From the NCBI GenBank assembly GCA_001898485.1, contig MKTY01000020.1:1571203-1635202 (forward strand): 64,000 nucleotides of DNA, read 5' to 3'. The notes under the pieces are model-generated. The model was not told where the DNA came from and made no database searches. It worked only from the letters and a program-made list of their open reading frames with translations. Each line of letters opens with the position of its first letter. The stretch's first letter is position 1. The DNA comes from Sphingobacteriales bacterium 46-32. Its GTDB lineage: Bacteria > Bacteroidota > Bacteroidia > Chitinophagales > Chitinophagaceae. Positions 34,233-43,604 of this stretch are shown in pieces. The position numbers were made by a program, and so were the translations under genes.

Positions 34233-34251
34233 CCGGGCAAATGTTGCCCGG
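34233..34251. other. 8-bp hairpin before lspA
   Basis: CCGGGCAA and TTGCCCGG surround ATG. There is no T run, so it is a weak terminator or simply a structured end of the murF-alr transcript. Confidence 0.4.
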
Positions 34252-34278
34252 TAATCAGCTAGCAATAGAGTTCTGGCC

Positions 34279-34286
34279 TATATTTG
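34279..34286 (+). promoter_or_regulatory. -7 promoter element of lspA
   Basis: TATATTTG matches TAnnTTTG, 18 bp before the GTG start. Confidence 0.55.
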
Positions 34287-34304
34287 CTGACTAAACGAAA
34301 GTAG

Positions 34305-34979
34305 GTGAAGCTTAGAAACGTAATCCTGATCATTGCCCTGATCATTCTGGGAGACCAGATACTGAAAGTATGGATCAAAACCAGCTATGGCTTTGGCCAT
34401 GTGACCAATGTGATGGGATTGAACTGGTTCAAACTTTATTTCATAGAAAATAAAGGGATGGCCTGGGGTTGGGAGTTTGGTGGTGAATGGGGCAAGATGC
34501 TGCTCACTCTCTTTCGCCTTGCGGCCGTAATCTTTGGAACCTGGTACCTGGGACGCATCGTAAAACAGAAGTACAGCCGCGGATTCATTATCTGTGCCGC
34601 ATTGATCTATGCCGGAGCATTGGGCAACCTGATTGATAGCATGTTTTATGGAATGATCTTTTCCGAAAGCGATTATGGTGTGGTGGCCAGCGCTTTTCCC
34701 AAGGAAGGCGGTTATGCCGGATTTCTGCATGGCAGGGTGGTAGACATGCTTTATTTCCCGATGGTGAAATCACATTTCCCCTCCTGGCTGCCATTCATAG
34801 GAGGAGAGGAGTTCGAGTTTTTCAGCCCGATTTTTAATATCGCCGATGCGTCTATTTCTGTAGGCGTGATCACGCTCTTTATTTTCCAGAAACGTTTTTT
34901 CAAAAAACAGGACCAGCACGAAGTACATCCCACAGCAGAAACAAGTGCACAGGTATCAGACAACTCGCAGGTGCTTTAA
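34305..34979 (+). CDS. lspA: Lipoprotein signal peptidase
   Basis: A 224-residue inner-membrane aspartyl protease that cuts lipoprotein signal peptides before the lipidated Cys. The two catalytic aspartates are in GNLIDSMFYG (Asp111) and FNIADASISVG (Asp181). Four helices are visible. It starts at GTG 34305 just after a TATATTTG element. The C-terminal tail (DQHEVHPTAETSAQ) is extra. It is monocistronic and ends in a good terminator. The many lipoproteins in this window are its substrates. Confidence 0.95.
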   Translation: MKLRNVILIIALIILGDQILKVWIKTSYGFGHVTNVMGLNWFKLYFIENKGMAWGWEFGGEWGKMLLTLFRLAAVIFGTWYLGRIVKQKYSRGFIICAALIYAGALGNLIDSMFYGMIFSESDYGVVASAFPKEGGYAGFLHGRVVDMLYFPMVKSHFPSWLPFIGGEEFEFFSPIFNIADASISVGVITLFIFQKRFFKKQDQHEVHPTAETSAQVSDNSQVL

Positions 34980-35006
34980 GTGCTGTATACAACAACTGAA
35001 ATTAAT

Positions 35007-35333
35007 TTAAATACTAAAAAGTCCGCATTCGCGGACTTTTTTTACGATATGAGAATGCTCAGGAATGTAGTTATTCATAATGGTTAAACCACTCGTTGCC
35101 CTGGGGATCTTTCTGATCGAGTGGCGGGGACGCTCAGTCAGCGGCTGCGTTGGCTCCTGGTAAGGATGACGCATGGGATACACGCGCAGCTCTTCATTGT
35201 TTTTCCTTTGACCTGTCAGCAATGATTGCAGATAGGGCGATTGCTGCGAAAGATCGGGCTGCCTCATGGCTTTTTCCACAGCTTTGAGAGGATAGGCGGC
35301 AAAGTAGGCAGATGACTTAACAGTATTCTTCAT
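35007..35333 (-). CDS. Hypothetical small protein, doubtful
   Basis: A possible 108-residue basic protein (MKNTVKSSAYFAAYPLK..., with PMRHPYQEPTQPLTERPR). It has no signal peptide, helix pattern or family resemblance that I recognise. Its last codons run through the terminator of lspA at 35016-35043, which argues against it or means the two overlap. It could be a real small gene of unknown function or a chance open frame in the 490-bp gap between lspA and fumC. Confidence 0.3.
   Translation of the reverse strand: MKNTVKSSAYFAAYPLKAVEKAMRQPDLSQQSPYLQSLLTGQRKNNEELRVYPMRHPYQEPTQPLTERPRHSIRKIPRATSGLTIMNNYIPEHSHIVKKVRECGLFSI
35016..35043. terminator. Bidirectional Rho-independent terminator after lspA
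   Basis: A-tract plus GTCCGC (35021-35026), loop ATTC, GCGGAC (35031-35036) and seven T. It works in both directions by symmetry. Confidence 0.92.
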
Positions 35334-35423
35334 AGACACGGATTTTGTAAAAGGATAATGGACTTCTGATTGCCAAGATAGAGCAGGAGTAGCCGTATTT
35401 ACAAGGTACAGGCAGCAAAAAGA

Positions 35424-35448
35424 AAAGGGAGATCGTAGATCTCCCTTT
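35424..35448 (-). terminator. Rho-independent terminator after fumC
   Basis: An 11-bp perfect stem (35424-35434 with 35438-35448) surrounds a 3-base loop, 23 bp after the fumC stop on the minus strand. Confidence 0.85.
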
Positions 35449-35470
35449 GGGGTGTATGGTAAAAATCCGA

Positions 35471-36871
35471 TTAACTGAGTTTCCCTACCATGTTGGCCGG
35501 TATCACCCACTGATCAAATTCTTCGGGAGTAACATAGCCCAGTTTTACCGCCATTTCTTTAAGGGTTGTACCTTCCTTATGGGCTTTTTGCGCAATTTCC
35601 GCGGCTTTATAATAACCGATCCTGGTATTGAGCGAAGTGACCAGCATGAGCGAGTTTTCTACATGCTTGCGTATATTGGCTTCTATAGGTTCAATACCTG
35701 CAGCACAACGCTCTGTAAAGGATACACAACCATCGCCAATGAGGCGGGCACTGTGCAGGAAGTTGTAGATCATTACAGGCTTGAACACATTGAGTTCAAA
35801 ATGTCCGTTGGCACCACCAATACCTATAGCCACATCATTTCCCATAACCTGTGCCGCAATCATAGTGAGCGCTTCACACTGAGTGGGGTTTACTTTACCG
35901 GGCATGATAGAAGAACCAGGTTCATTATCCGGAATGAAGATCTCTCCAATACCGCTGCGGGGGCCACTTGAAAGCATACGAATGTCGTTGGCAATTTTCA
36001 TCAGGCTGACGGCGACTGTTTTGAGCGCCCCATGCGCTTCCACAATGGCATCGTGTGCAGCGAGAGCTTCAAATTTGTTTTCGGCCGTTACAAAAGGCAG
36101 TCCGGTAAGACGGGCAATATGTGCAGCTACATTTTCAGAATACCCTTCGGGAGTGTTGATGCCGGTACCAACAGCTGTACCGCCCAGTGCCAGTTCACTC
36201 AGGTGAGGCAGTGTATTGCGGATAGCTTTCAGCCCATGGTCCAGTTGTGATACATACCCGCTGAACTCCTGACCCAGGGTGAGCGGAGTGGCATCCATAA
36301 AATGGGTGCGTCCGATCTTCACCACATTCATGAATTGTTTGCTCTTGGCAGCCAGTGTATCACGCAGCTTCTCAATACCGGGAATGGTTGTTTCAATCAG
36401 TATTTTATATGCTGCAATATGCATGGCAGTAGGAAACGTATCGTTTGACGACTGCGATTTGTTGACATCATCGTTGGGATGCAGGAATTTTTCTTTGTCA
36501 GTAAGCTGGCCACCCTTTAACACATGACCACGGTAAGCCACTACTTCATTTACGTTCATATTGCTTTGTGTACCGCTACCGGTTTGCCAAACTACAAGAG
36601 GGAAATAAGCGTCCAGTTTGCCCTCCAGTATTTCATCGCAGACCTGTCCGATAAGTGCTGCCTTCTCAGCAGGCAGTACACCTGCGTCCTGATTGGTAAG
36701 GGCAGCGGCTTTTTTAAGATAGGCAAATGCACGAATGATCTCTTTCGGCATTTTATTAATATCCTGGGCAATCTGGAAGTTTTCGATACTACGCTGGGTC
36801 TGGGCACCATAATAAGCATCAGCGGGCACTTTTACCTCGCCCATGGTGTCTTTTTCAATTCTGAAATCCAT
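35471..36871 (-). CDS. fumC: Fumarate hydratase class II
   Basis: A 466-residue homotetrameric enzyme that hydrates fumarate to malate in the citric acid cycle. The superfamily signature [15 protein letters not shown] (about 316-330) is intact, as are [18 protein letters not shown] and [13 protein letters not shown] start at 36871 ([13 protein letters not shown]), as homologues do, rather than at the in-frame ATG at 36940, which lies upstream of the promoter. A -7 element (TACCTTTG on the minus strand) lies 42 bp upstream. Confidence 0.97.
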   Translation of the reverse strand: MDFRIEKDTMGEVKVPADAYYGAQTQRSIENFQIAQDINKMPKEIIRAFAYLKKAAALTNQDAGVLPAEKAALIGQVCDEILEGKLDAYFPLVVWQTGSGTQSNMNVNEVVAYRGHVLKGGQLTDKEKFLHPNDDVNKSQSSNDTFPTAMHIAAYKILIETTIPGIEKLRDTLAAKSKQFMNVVKIGRTHFMDATPLTLGQEFSGYVSQLDHGLKAIRNTLPHLSELALGGTAVGTGINTPEGYSENVAAHIARLTGLPFVTAENKFEALAAHDAIVEAHGALKTVAVSLMKIANDIRMLSSGPRSGIGEIFIPDNEPGSSIMPGKVNPTQCEALTMIAAQVMGNDVAIGIGGANGHFELNVFKPVMIYNFLHSARLIGDGCVSFTERCAAGIEPIEANIRKHVENSLMLVTSLNTRIGYYKAAEIAQKAHKEGTTLKEMAVKLGYVTPEEFDQWVIPANMVGKLS

Positions 36872-36913
36872 ATGGAAGGGTTGACAGAAGGATGAATAAA
36901 TAAATTGGCGGGG

Positions 36914-36921
36914 CAAAGGTA
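36914..36921 (-). promoter_or_regulatory. -7 promoter element of fumC
   Basis: On the minus strand the bases read TACCTTTG, matching TAnnTTTG, 42 bp before the ATG at 36871. This supports the shorter fumC start. Confidence 0.65.
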
Positions 36922-37098
36922 CAGCAATTGCTTCTTCCATGGCTTACACAGATAAATCCATTCTGACCTTTCAAATAGAGTCCATCTATGGTGATGGGGA
37001 AGGCAGCACCTATAGTTTGCAATCGTTTGCCTGATTTTATGCCGATATCATGCCCGCCGGGTCTCATGGCTTATTTTTAACAGGTAAATGACTGTCAT

Positions 37099-38211
37099 AT
37101 GAAGATACTTATCAGCCTCATCATGCTGCTGTTGCTGGCTGGTTGCGGCGCATCACCCAAAAACGCCCCGCCCACCGGCACCATAGAAAACCTCATCCTG
37201 ATCACTACAGATGGCTTGCGCTGGCAGGAGGTTTTTGGAGGCCTGGATTTGGATCTTACTGCCAATAGCCGGTTCAATGAAGGTGATAGTAGTTATATCA
37301 TGAATAAATATGGAGGAGCAACAGCAACCGAACGCCGCCAGCGCCTGATGCCCTTTCTCTGGTCAACCATAGCCGGCCAGGGTCAGCTGTATGGCAACCG
37401 CTGGCTCGGCAGCTCGGTTGATAATGCCAATCCATACTGGTTTTCCTACCCAGGGTATAGTGAGCTGCTCACTGGTTATGCCGATACGGCAATTAATAGC
37501 AATGACTATCCGGCTAATCCGCATGTGACCCTGCTTGAATTTTTTAACCGGCAGAAAGGCTGGCATGGTAAGGCGGCGGCCTTCGGTGCCTGGCAGGCTT
37601 TTGACCGAATCATTAACGAAGAAAGAAGCGGTATTCCTGTAGCAAGTGCTCTTGATACATTTGGAGGTAAACAGCCTACAAACGCAGAGCTGCTGCTCAA
37701 CCTGATGCACCAGGATGCCTATAAGCCCTGGCACGATCACGAATGTTTCGATGTATTTACTCACTATGGTGCCCGGGAGTATCTGCACACCCGCCAACCC
37801 CGGCTGCTTTATATAGCATATGGTGAAACGGATGAATGGGCACATGCCGGCCGTTATCGCTCTTATCTCGATGCAGCACACCAGGTAGATAAATGGATTG
37901 GAGATATCTGGAATTATATTCAATCAGATCCGCACTACAAAGACAAAACAGCTATCTTCATTACTACTGATCACGGACGTGGCGACAGTATTAAAACACA
38001 GTGGACCAGTCACGGCAGCGGCATTGCGGGTGCATCACAGATCTGGTTTGCTGTGCTGGTACCCGGTATGACCACAACAGGAGAAATAAAAGGGGGCGCG
38101 CCATTGTATCAGCAACAGCTGGCACAAACCATGGCCGGTTTGCTGGGCTATACATACAGCGCCAGGCACCCCATTGCACCCGGTATACCACTTATTAATA
38201 ATAAAAAATAA
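37099..38211 (+). CDS. Alkaline-phosphatase-superfamily lipoprotein
   Basis: A 370-residue lipoprotein (LLLLAGC, Cys16). It has the metal-binding pattern of the alkaline phosphatase/sulfatase/phosphodiesterase superfamily: TTDGLRW (Asp38), a nucleophile-like Ser in YPGYSELLTGY, GETDEWAHAG, and TDHGRG (Asp291-His292). It should hydrolyse a phosphate or sulfate ester, or a phosphodiester, on the cell surface or in the periplasm; the exact reaction is not readable. It is 35 bp upstream of a fucosidase gene, so it may act on the same glycan, for instance by removing a phosphate or sulfate group. Confidence 0.82.
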   Translation: MKILISLIMLLLLAGCGASPKNAPPTGTIENLILITTDGLRWQEVFGGLDLDLTANSRFNEGDSSYIMNKYGGATATERRQRLMPFLWSTIAGQGQLYGNRWLGSSVDNANPYWFSYPGYSELLTGYADTAINSNDYPANPHVTLLEFFNRQKGWHGKAAAFGAWQAFDRIINEERSGIPVASALDTFGGKQPTNAELLLNLMHQDAYKPWHDHECFDVFTHYGAREYLHTRQPRLLYIAYGETDEWAHAGRYRSYLDAAHQVDKWIGDIWNYIQSDPHYKDKTAIFITTDHGRGDSIKTQWTSHGSGIAGASQIWFAVLVPGMTTTGEIKGGAPLYQQQLAQTMAGLLGYTYSARHPIAPGIPLINNKK

Positions 38212-38246
38212 AGTCTCAAATAGCTGAACCGACAAATCTTCAACGT

Positions 38247-39578
38247 ATGAATAAAAAACTCTTACTGTGTCTGATGCTGATGCTGCTCATGATTGGCAGC
38301 CAGGCGCAAACCTATACTCCCGCGCCGTCTAATGTGGAAGCCCGCCATCAGTTTCAGGATATGAAATATGGCATGTTTATTCACTGGGGACTTTCCAGTA
38401 CACTGGGCGATGGTGAATGGGTGATGAACAACCGCAACATAAAAGTGGAAGATTATAAACGCTTGCTAAACGTATTTAACCCGGTTGATTTTGATGCGGC
38501 CAAATGGGTAGGTGCAGCAAAAGCAGCAGGTATGAAGTACATCGTATTCATTACCCGCCACCACGATGGCTTTTCAAACTGGGATACCAAACAGTCTGAC
38601 TGGAAGATCACCAATACGCATTATGGAAAAGATGTGCTGAAGATGCTGGCCGATGAGTGTAAAAAGCAGGGAATAAAACTGGGGCTATATTATTCCACGC
38701 TCGACTGGTTCCGGAGCGATTATCCTTACGAAACCGGGCGTACCGGTAAGGGCACAGGCCGTACACAAAAAAGTAATTACGCATCCTATCTGCAGTTCAT
38801 GAAAAATCAGCTTACGGAGCTGCTTACCAATTATGGCGACATCATGTCGATCTGGTTTGACGGACATTGGGATCAGACCAATCCCGAAGGTCATGCTGAC
38901 CGCAGTTCCCGTATAGACTGGAAGTATGAAGAAATCTATTCATTGATCCACAAGCTGCAGCCGCAGTGTATGATTGGCAACAACCATCACCTGACTCCTT
39001 TTGCCGGCGAGGATTTTCAGATGTTTGAACGCGATCTGCCGGGAGAAAATAAGTCTGGTCTGAGCTTTCAGACAGCTTCTGATGAACTGCCTCTGGAAAC
39101 ATGTGAGACCATCAATGGCTCCTGGGGATATAATATTACCGATCGTAACTATAAAACGGTAACACAGGTGGTGCAACTGCTGGCAGGCGCAGCCGGCCGC
39201 AATGCCAACCTGCTGCTCAATGTAGGTCCAATGGCCAGTGGTGTGATACAGGCAGAGTTTGTTGATACACTCGCTGCTGCAGGCAAATGGCTGGAGAAAT
39301 ACGGCGAGAGTATCTATGGTACCCGTGGCGGTCCGCTTACACCACAGTCATGGGGTGTAACAACACAAAAAGGACAGATCACCTATATTCATCTGTTTAA
39401 ACAGCCGGCTGAAGGTACTATACTTATACCAGGCAGTAAGCTGAAAGTAAAACAAGTGCGCGTGCTGGGCCAGGATACTATAGTAAAATTTAAGGTCACC
39501 AAAGAAGGCGTATTGATCGAAACCGGAAATGTACAGCTTGCCGGCCCTGATACCGTGATAGCGCTGGAACTGCGTTGA
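38247..39578 (+). CDS. Alpha-L-fucosidase, GH29
   Basis: A 443-residue secreted glycosidase (signal peptide ending SQAQ). It has KYGMFIHWGLSS, FITRHHDGFSNWDT and the nucleophile Asp205 in SIWFDGHWD, hallmarks of GH29. It cleaves terminal alpha-L-fucose from glycans. A C-terminal beta-sandwich follows the barrel (about 350-443). It is second in a probable operon with the phosphatase-like lipoprotein (35-bp gap) and a putative glycosidase (18-bp gap). Confidence 0.93.
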   Translation: MNKKLLLCLMLMLLMIGSQAQTYTPAPSNVEARHQFQDMKYGMFIHWGLSSTLGDGEWVMNNRNIKVEDYKRLLNVFNPVDFDAAKWVGAAKAAGMKYIVFITRHHDGFSNWDTKQSDWKITNTHYGKDVLKMLADECKKQGIKLGLYYSTLDWFRSDYPYETGRTGKGTGRTQKSNYASYLQFMKNQLTELLTNYGDIMSIWFDGHWDQTNPEGHADRSSRIDWKYEEIYSLIHKLQPQCMIGNNHHLTPFAGEDFQMFERDLPGENKSGLSFQTASDELPLETCETINGSWGYNITDRNYKTVTQVVQLLAGAAGRNANLLLNVGPMASGVIQAEFVDTLAAAGKWLEKYGESIYGTRGGPLTPQSWGVTTQKGQITYIHLFKQPAEGTILIPGSKLKVKQVRVLGQDTIVKFKVTKEGVLIETGNVQLAGPDTVIALELR

Positions 39579-39596
39579 TATTTTACTAACAAGACA

Positions 39597-41810
39597 ATGA
39601 TGTTGTACAAAACAATAAAGGCAGCAGGATTGGTTTGCATGCTGTCGATGGCAACTATTGCAAAGAGCCAGCTTCCTGTAGTGCCTGCAGCCGCGGACCA
39701 GTTGCAATATACTGACTGGCTGGTGCAGCCCGTGACTACCAGGGCAGGTATATATACCAATACCGCCGGCGATGAGCTGATTCTATACAATGGATTGCTG
39801 AAACGCAAGTTTTCGCTGCGTCAGAATCTTGTCTGTACAGAGTACCGCAATATGCGCAACGGGCAGCAATTATTGCGTGCCGTATCGCCCGAAGCGGGAC
39901 TGGTCATCAATGGTCAGTCTTATGCAATTGGCGGCTTGCGCGGCCAGAGGGAGAAGGCTTATCTGCAGCCGCAATGGATAGACTCGTTGCAAAAAGGAGC
40001 CACAGATTTTGTATACGAAAAAACGGAGACAGCGCCCATTACCCATGCAGTACAGTGGAAACAGCAGGGCTGGTGGATGCCGCCGGCGGCGCCTGCAAAG
40101 GGCATCGAAGTGAGATTTGTATTTAAAAGTCCATTACCACAATGGAAAGCTTTGCAGGTAAACGTACATTATGCTATCTATGAAGGCATACCTCTGCTGT
40201 GCAAATGGGTGAGCCTGGTAAATGGTACGGGAGAGGCGGTTAAACTTGATCGGATAAAGAATGAAATTCTTGCACTGGTGGAAGAAGAAAGTGCAGTAGT
40301 GGGCAGCCCCGCTCAAATGAAAAAACCACAGGGCATATATGTTGAAACAAATTATGCATTCAACAATGCTATGCGCTACAGCATCAGCGACCAGACTACA
40401 CACTGGTTTACCGACTCTTCTTATACTTCGCAGGTCAACTACAACTATGAGACCCCCTGCATACTGGAAGTATATCCTGATAAGGCGCCCGGCATATGGC
40501 TGCAACCCGGCGAAACATTTACCTCTGTACGCAGTTATGAATTGCTGATGGATAGTTATGATCGCGAGCGGAGAGGACTGGCTGTACGGAAAATGTATAG
40601 AATGATAGCGCCATGGATACTGGCTAATCCTGTTTTTATGCACCTGGTAAGTAAAAACGATGATGAGGTCCGAACCGCTATTGATCAATGTGCCGCTACA
40701 GGGTACGAAGCAGTGATTCTGAGTTTTGGCAGTCACTGCAACATGGAAGATACGGCTGCAGCTAATCTGCAGCGCTGGAAAGGGCTGGCTGATTATGCAC
40801 ATGGCAAAGGAGTAAAAATAGGCGGCTATGCACTGTTCAGCTCAAGGCGTATCAGCGATGCCGATGATGTGATCAGCCCCGTAACAGGTAAACCCGGTGG
40901 AGCATTTTTTGGAAATGCGCCCTGTTTTGGCAGCTACTGGGGACTGGGTTTTCGGGATAAAATCAAACATTTTTTTACAAGTACCGGCTTCGATATATGG
41001 GAAAATGATGGTCCATATCCCGGCGACGTATGTGCTTCTACACAACACCCGGGACACAAAGGCCTGGATGATTCGCAATGGAGGCAAATGGAAATTCAGA
41101 AAGAGTTATATCGCTGGCTCAATGAACGCGGCGTATACATCAACGCACCTGACTGGTATTTCCTCGATGGTACGCATAAGATTGCTATTGGCTACCGCGA
41201 AGTAAATTTTTCGCTGCCACGGGAAAATCAAAAAATACTCAACCGGCAAAATATTTATGATGGCACCTGGGAAAAAACTCCGTCAATGGGCTGGGGCTTT
41301 GTACCACTTACCCGTTACCAGGGCGGCGGACCCGAAGCCATCCTCGAGCCGCTGCAGGATCACCTGGCCGATTATGTGCAGCTGATGATACAATACTATG
41401 GTGCCGGTGTGCAGGCCTGTTACCGCGGACCACGCCTCTACGATTCAGAGAAAACCAAAGAGGCCGTGCAGGCAGTGATCAGTTGGTATAAAAAATACCG
41501 TACGATCCTGAATGCAGATATCATACATCTGCGCCGCGCCGATGGTCGTGACTGGGATGGAATCCTGCATGTGGATCCTGCAAGACCACAACGCGGCTTA
41601 ATGATGTTGTATAATCCTCTGCCGGTTGCCATTACGCGTGCCATCAAAGTACCACTGTATTATACCGGTCTTGCAGATCAGGTCCGTATCAGGGAGAAAG
41701 AGGGTGCGGCCAGGCTGATGAAACTGGATAGAAATTATGAAATCAGCCTTACAGTACAATTGCCGGCCAATGGTTATACCTGGTTTGTGCTGGAGAAGCC
41801 TTTAGAATAA
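39597..41810 (+). CDS. Putative secreted glycosidase of GH-D-clan-like TIM-barrel type
   Basis: A 737-residue protein with a signal peptide (about 1-23). An N-terminal beta-sandwich (about 40-330, YNGLLKRKFSLRQNL) precedes a TIM barrel (about 345-640) and a short C-terminal beta domain. FGSHCNMED, FDIWENDGPYPGD (about 465-477) and HPGHKGLDDSQW line a likely active site. The layout resembles GH36/GH27-type enzymes, but the acid/base signature of those families is not visible, so the family is uncertain. It is 18 bp after the GH29 gene and probably acts on the same fucosylated glycan. Proposed reaction: removal of an alpha-linked galactose-type sugar; this is inference. Confidence 0.6.
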   Translation: MMLYKTIKAAGLVCMLSMATIAKSQLPVVPAAADQLQYTDWLVQPVTTRAGIYTNTAGDELILYNGLLKRKFSLRQNLVCTEYRNMRNGQQLLRAVSPEAGLVINGQSYAIGGLRGQREKAYLQPQWIDSLQKGATDFVYEKTETAPITHAVQWKQQGWWMPPAAPAKGIEVRFVFKSPLPQWKALQVNVHYAIYEGIPLLCKWVSLVNGTGEAVKLDRIKNEILALVEEESAVVGSPAQMKKPQGIYVETNYAFNNAMRYSISDQTTHWFTDSSYTSQVNYNYETPCILEVYPDKAPGIWLQPGETFTSVRSYELLMDSYDRERRGLAVRKMYRMIAPWILANPVFMHLVSKNDDEVRTAIDQCAATGYEAVILSFGSHCNMEDTAAANLQRWKGLADYAHGKGVKIGGYALFSSRRISDADDVISPVTGKPGGAFFGNAPCFGSYWGLGFRDKIKHFFTSTGFDIWENDGPYPGDVCASTQHPGHKGLDDSQWRQMEIQKELYRWLNERGVYINAPDWYFLDGTHKIAIGYREVNFSLPRENQKILNRQNIYDGTWEKTPSMGWGFVPLTRYQGGGPEAILEPLQDHLADYVQLMIQYYGAGVQACYRGPRLYDSEKTKEAVQAVISWYKKYRTILNADIIHLRRADGRDWDGILHVDPARPQRGLMMLYNPLPVAITRAIKVPLYYTGLADQVRIREKEGAARLMKLDRNYEISLTVQLPANGYTWFVLEKPLE

Positions 41811-41829
41811 TTTCTGAAGGCTATAGGCT

Positions 41830-43266
41830 TTATTGATTCCCGGGAGAATTTTTATACAGGATCAGGTTTTTGCCAACAGTATAACAATACAGACTGGAAG
41901 GAATAAAGTCAAATAAAATATCATTGATTTCACCGCGGGTAGACTCATCTATTGTTGTGATAGTAGCGGATTTCATTTCGTGAAGATGACCGAAATGAAT
42001 GAGATTTTTTAGCCGGTTATGATCTGATATACTTTTGTTACTCCATTTTATTTCAACGATCCATTTTGGCTTCTGTTCGGCATCTAAAAACACAATATCT
42101 ACTTCCCCATTCTGCCATCTGGCGTAATAAAGCGGATAAATGGAGTGTTGCCACTGGGAAAAAATTGCTGTTTCAACCAGATTTCCCATTAACGGGTCAC
42201 CATCTTTAATAGGGGAGAATAAAGCACACCTGAGCGATGGGTTGGTAAGATATATTTTGAAAAAGTTTGCACGTTTGAATTTTTTACCGTTTTGATCAAC
42301 CCTGTTTACAATTGTAATCAGGAATGCTGCCTGCAAATAGCTTATATATTTTTTAATTGTATTTTTAGAAACCCCTGATGAACTGGCGATTGACTCAAGC
42401 GACATTTCGCAGCCGGTGTTGTAAGCTATATAGGTAAAAAGAGAGTTAAGTTCCTGGATGTCTTCAATACCATAAAGAAGTGGCAAGTCACGCATTAGCA
42501 CTTTATCTATGATGTCATTTCTTATATAGCGTCCGGGATCTGACTGAATAGTTGTGGAGAGTGAAACTTCCGGGTAGCCACCAAAATTTATATAATCAAT
42601 GAAATGTTCGTTTAGTTTTTTTATGTCGTTGGTTGTGTAAAAGAGCTGTTCCTCATGTGCTGAGCTACGTTCAACATCTTCAGTAATGCTGATATCAATT
42701 TTTTTAAGTTGCAGGTATTCCTGAAAGGTCAGTGGGGGTAAAATGAAATCAGTAAAACGACCGGCACCTGATTCCGTACTTTTTAATTTTAAAGCAGCGG
42801 CGGCTGAACCGGAAACAATGAATTTTATCTTTTTATATGAATCAACCAGCGATTTAAGGTGTAGTTCCCAGTTTTTTAAGTATTGAATTTCATCAAAAAT
42901 CAGGAAAAGCTCACTATCGGCGGAGTTGCCCGAAGCTGCCAGGTAAAACTGTAGTAATTCTTCGAGACTTATGCCATTGTAAATAGGCGTTTCTACCGAG
43001 AGGTAGCAAATTTTTTGTGGATTTATGCCCTGTTCAATAAGACCCTGAATACAATGAAAAAGTAAAACAGTTTTACCAACCCGCCGGGGCCCCATAAGAA
43101 TAAGTGCACGTTGCACACTTCTATCCCCTATTAATGAGAACAGGCGTAAATAATAAGCTCTTCGGGTTAATTGCGAATAGTATTCTTCGATTCCTCCGGT
43201 TTCCCACCAGGGATTCTCAAACCGCATTCTTTGCAGTATCTGGTCTGGCGAAAATGGAATTTTCAT
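41830..43266 (-). CDS. AAA ATPase with DUF4143 domain
   Basis: A 478-residue cytosolic protein. It has an AAA_14-type ATPase (Walker A GPRRVGKT at 59-66, Walker B FLIFDEIQYL at 121-130), then a helical/winged region (SSGVSKNTIKKYISYLQAA) and a C-terminal DUF4143 nuclease-like part (NGEVDIVFLD...WIVEIKW, an E-x-K-like element). Such proteins are widespread, often laterally spread, with no agreed function. The coding region is clearly richer in A and T than its neighbours, and the region upstream is more so. It stands alone, and its stop is close to the convergent glycosidase gene. Confidence 0.85.
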   Translation of the reverse strand: MKIPFSPDQILQRMRFENPWWETGGIEEYYSQLTRRAYYLRLFSLIGDRSVQRALILMGPRRVGKTVLLFHCIQGLIEQGINPQKICYLSVETPIYNGISLEELLQFYLAASGNSADSELFLIFDEIQYLKNWELHLKSLVDSYKKIKFIVSGSAAAALKLKSTESGAGRFTDFILPPLTFQEYLQLKKIDISITEDVERSSAHEEQLFYTTNDIKKLNEHFIDYINFGGYPEVSLSTTIQSDPGRYIRNDIIDKVLMRDLPLLYGIEDIQELNSLFTYIAYNTGCEMSLESIASSSGVSKNTIKKYISYLQAAFLITIVNRVDQNGKKFKRANFFKIYLTNPSLRCALFSPIKDGDPLMGNLVETAIFSQWQHSIYPLYYARWQNGEVDIVFLDAEQKPKWIVEIKWSNKSISDHNRLKNLIHFGHLHEMKSATITTIDESTRGEINDILFDFIPSSLYCYTVGKNLILYKNSPGNQ

Positions 43267-43604
43267 GATAAAGCTTTTGTTTCACGAATTTATAAAATAA
43301 GATCAGACATTTGATCTTATTTTATTTTTTGTATATAATCTTTTGATAAATAGCATTTTATCTTTATTAAATAAAAACAGCAGTCAAAAAAAATACTGAA
43401 AAATCCACTTTCCAACTCAAAAAATGATAATTAAATATGTTTCACGATTATATATATCCAATTAAAATATAGAAACCTAAACGTTTATATTTTATTCTAT
43501 AATATCGGCAGCAAAGTGAATATTTATTTCCATGATCCAGCCAATAATAACTCGTAGAAATGTGGCTTATTTAATTATCTTGAATGTTTAAATTCTTTTT
43601 GAAC
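43267..43604. other. 338-bp AT-rich intergenic region
   Basis: No gene is visible. It holds the 12-bp hairpin at 43294-43323 near the ATPase start and long A/T runs. No convincing TAnnTTTG was found for the isomerase gene; TATCTTGA near 43577 is a weak candidate. The base composition differs from flanking DNA, in line with an acquired segment. Confidence 0.5.
43294..43323. other. 12-bp AT-rich inverted repeat upstream of the ATPase gene
   Basis: AAAATAAGATCA (43294-43305) pairs with TGATCTTATTTT (43312-43323) around GACATT, 28 bp before the ATPase start. It may be an operator or a terminator-like hairpin. Confidence 0.5.

Noticed and set aside
35585-35600. TTTTTGCG...TTTCC string like the iron-cluster promoter motif
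   Set aside because: It lies inside the fumC coding region, with different half-site spacing and nothing downstream to drive; a chance match.
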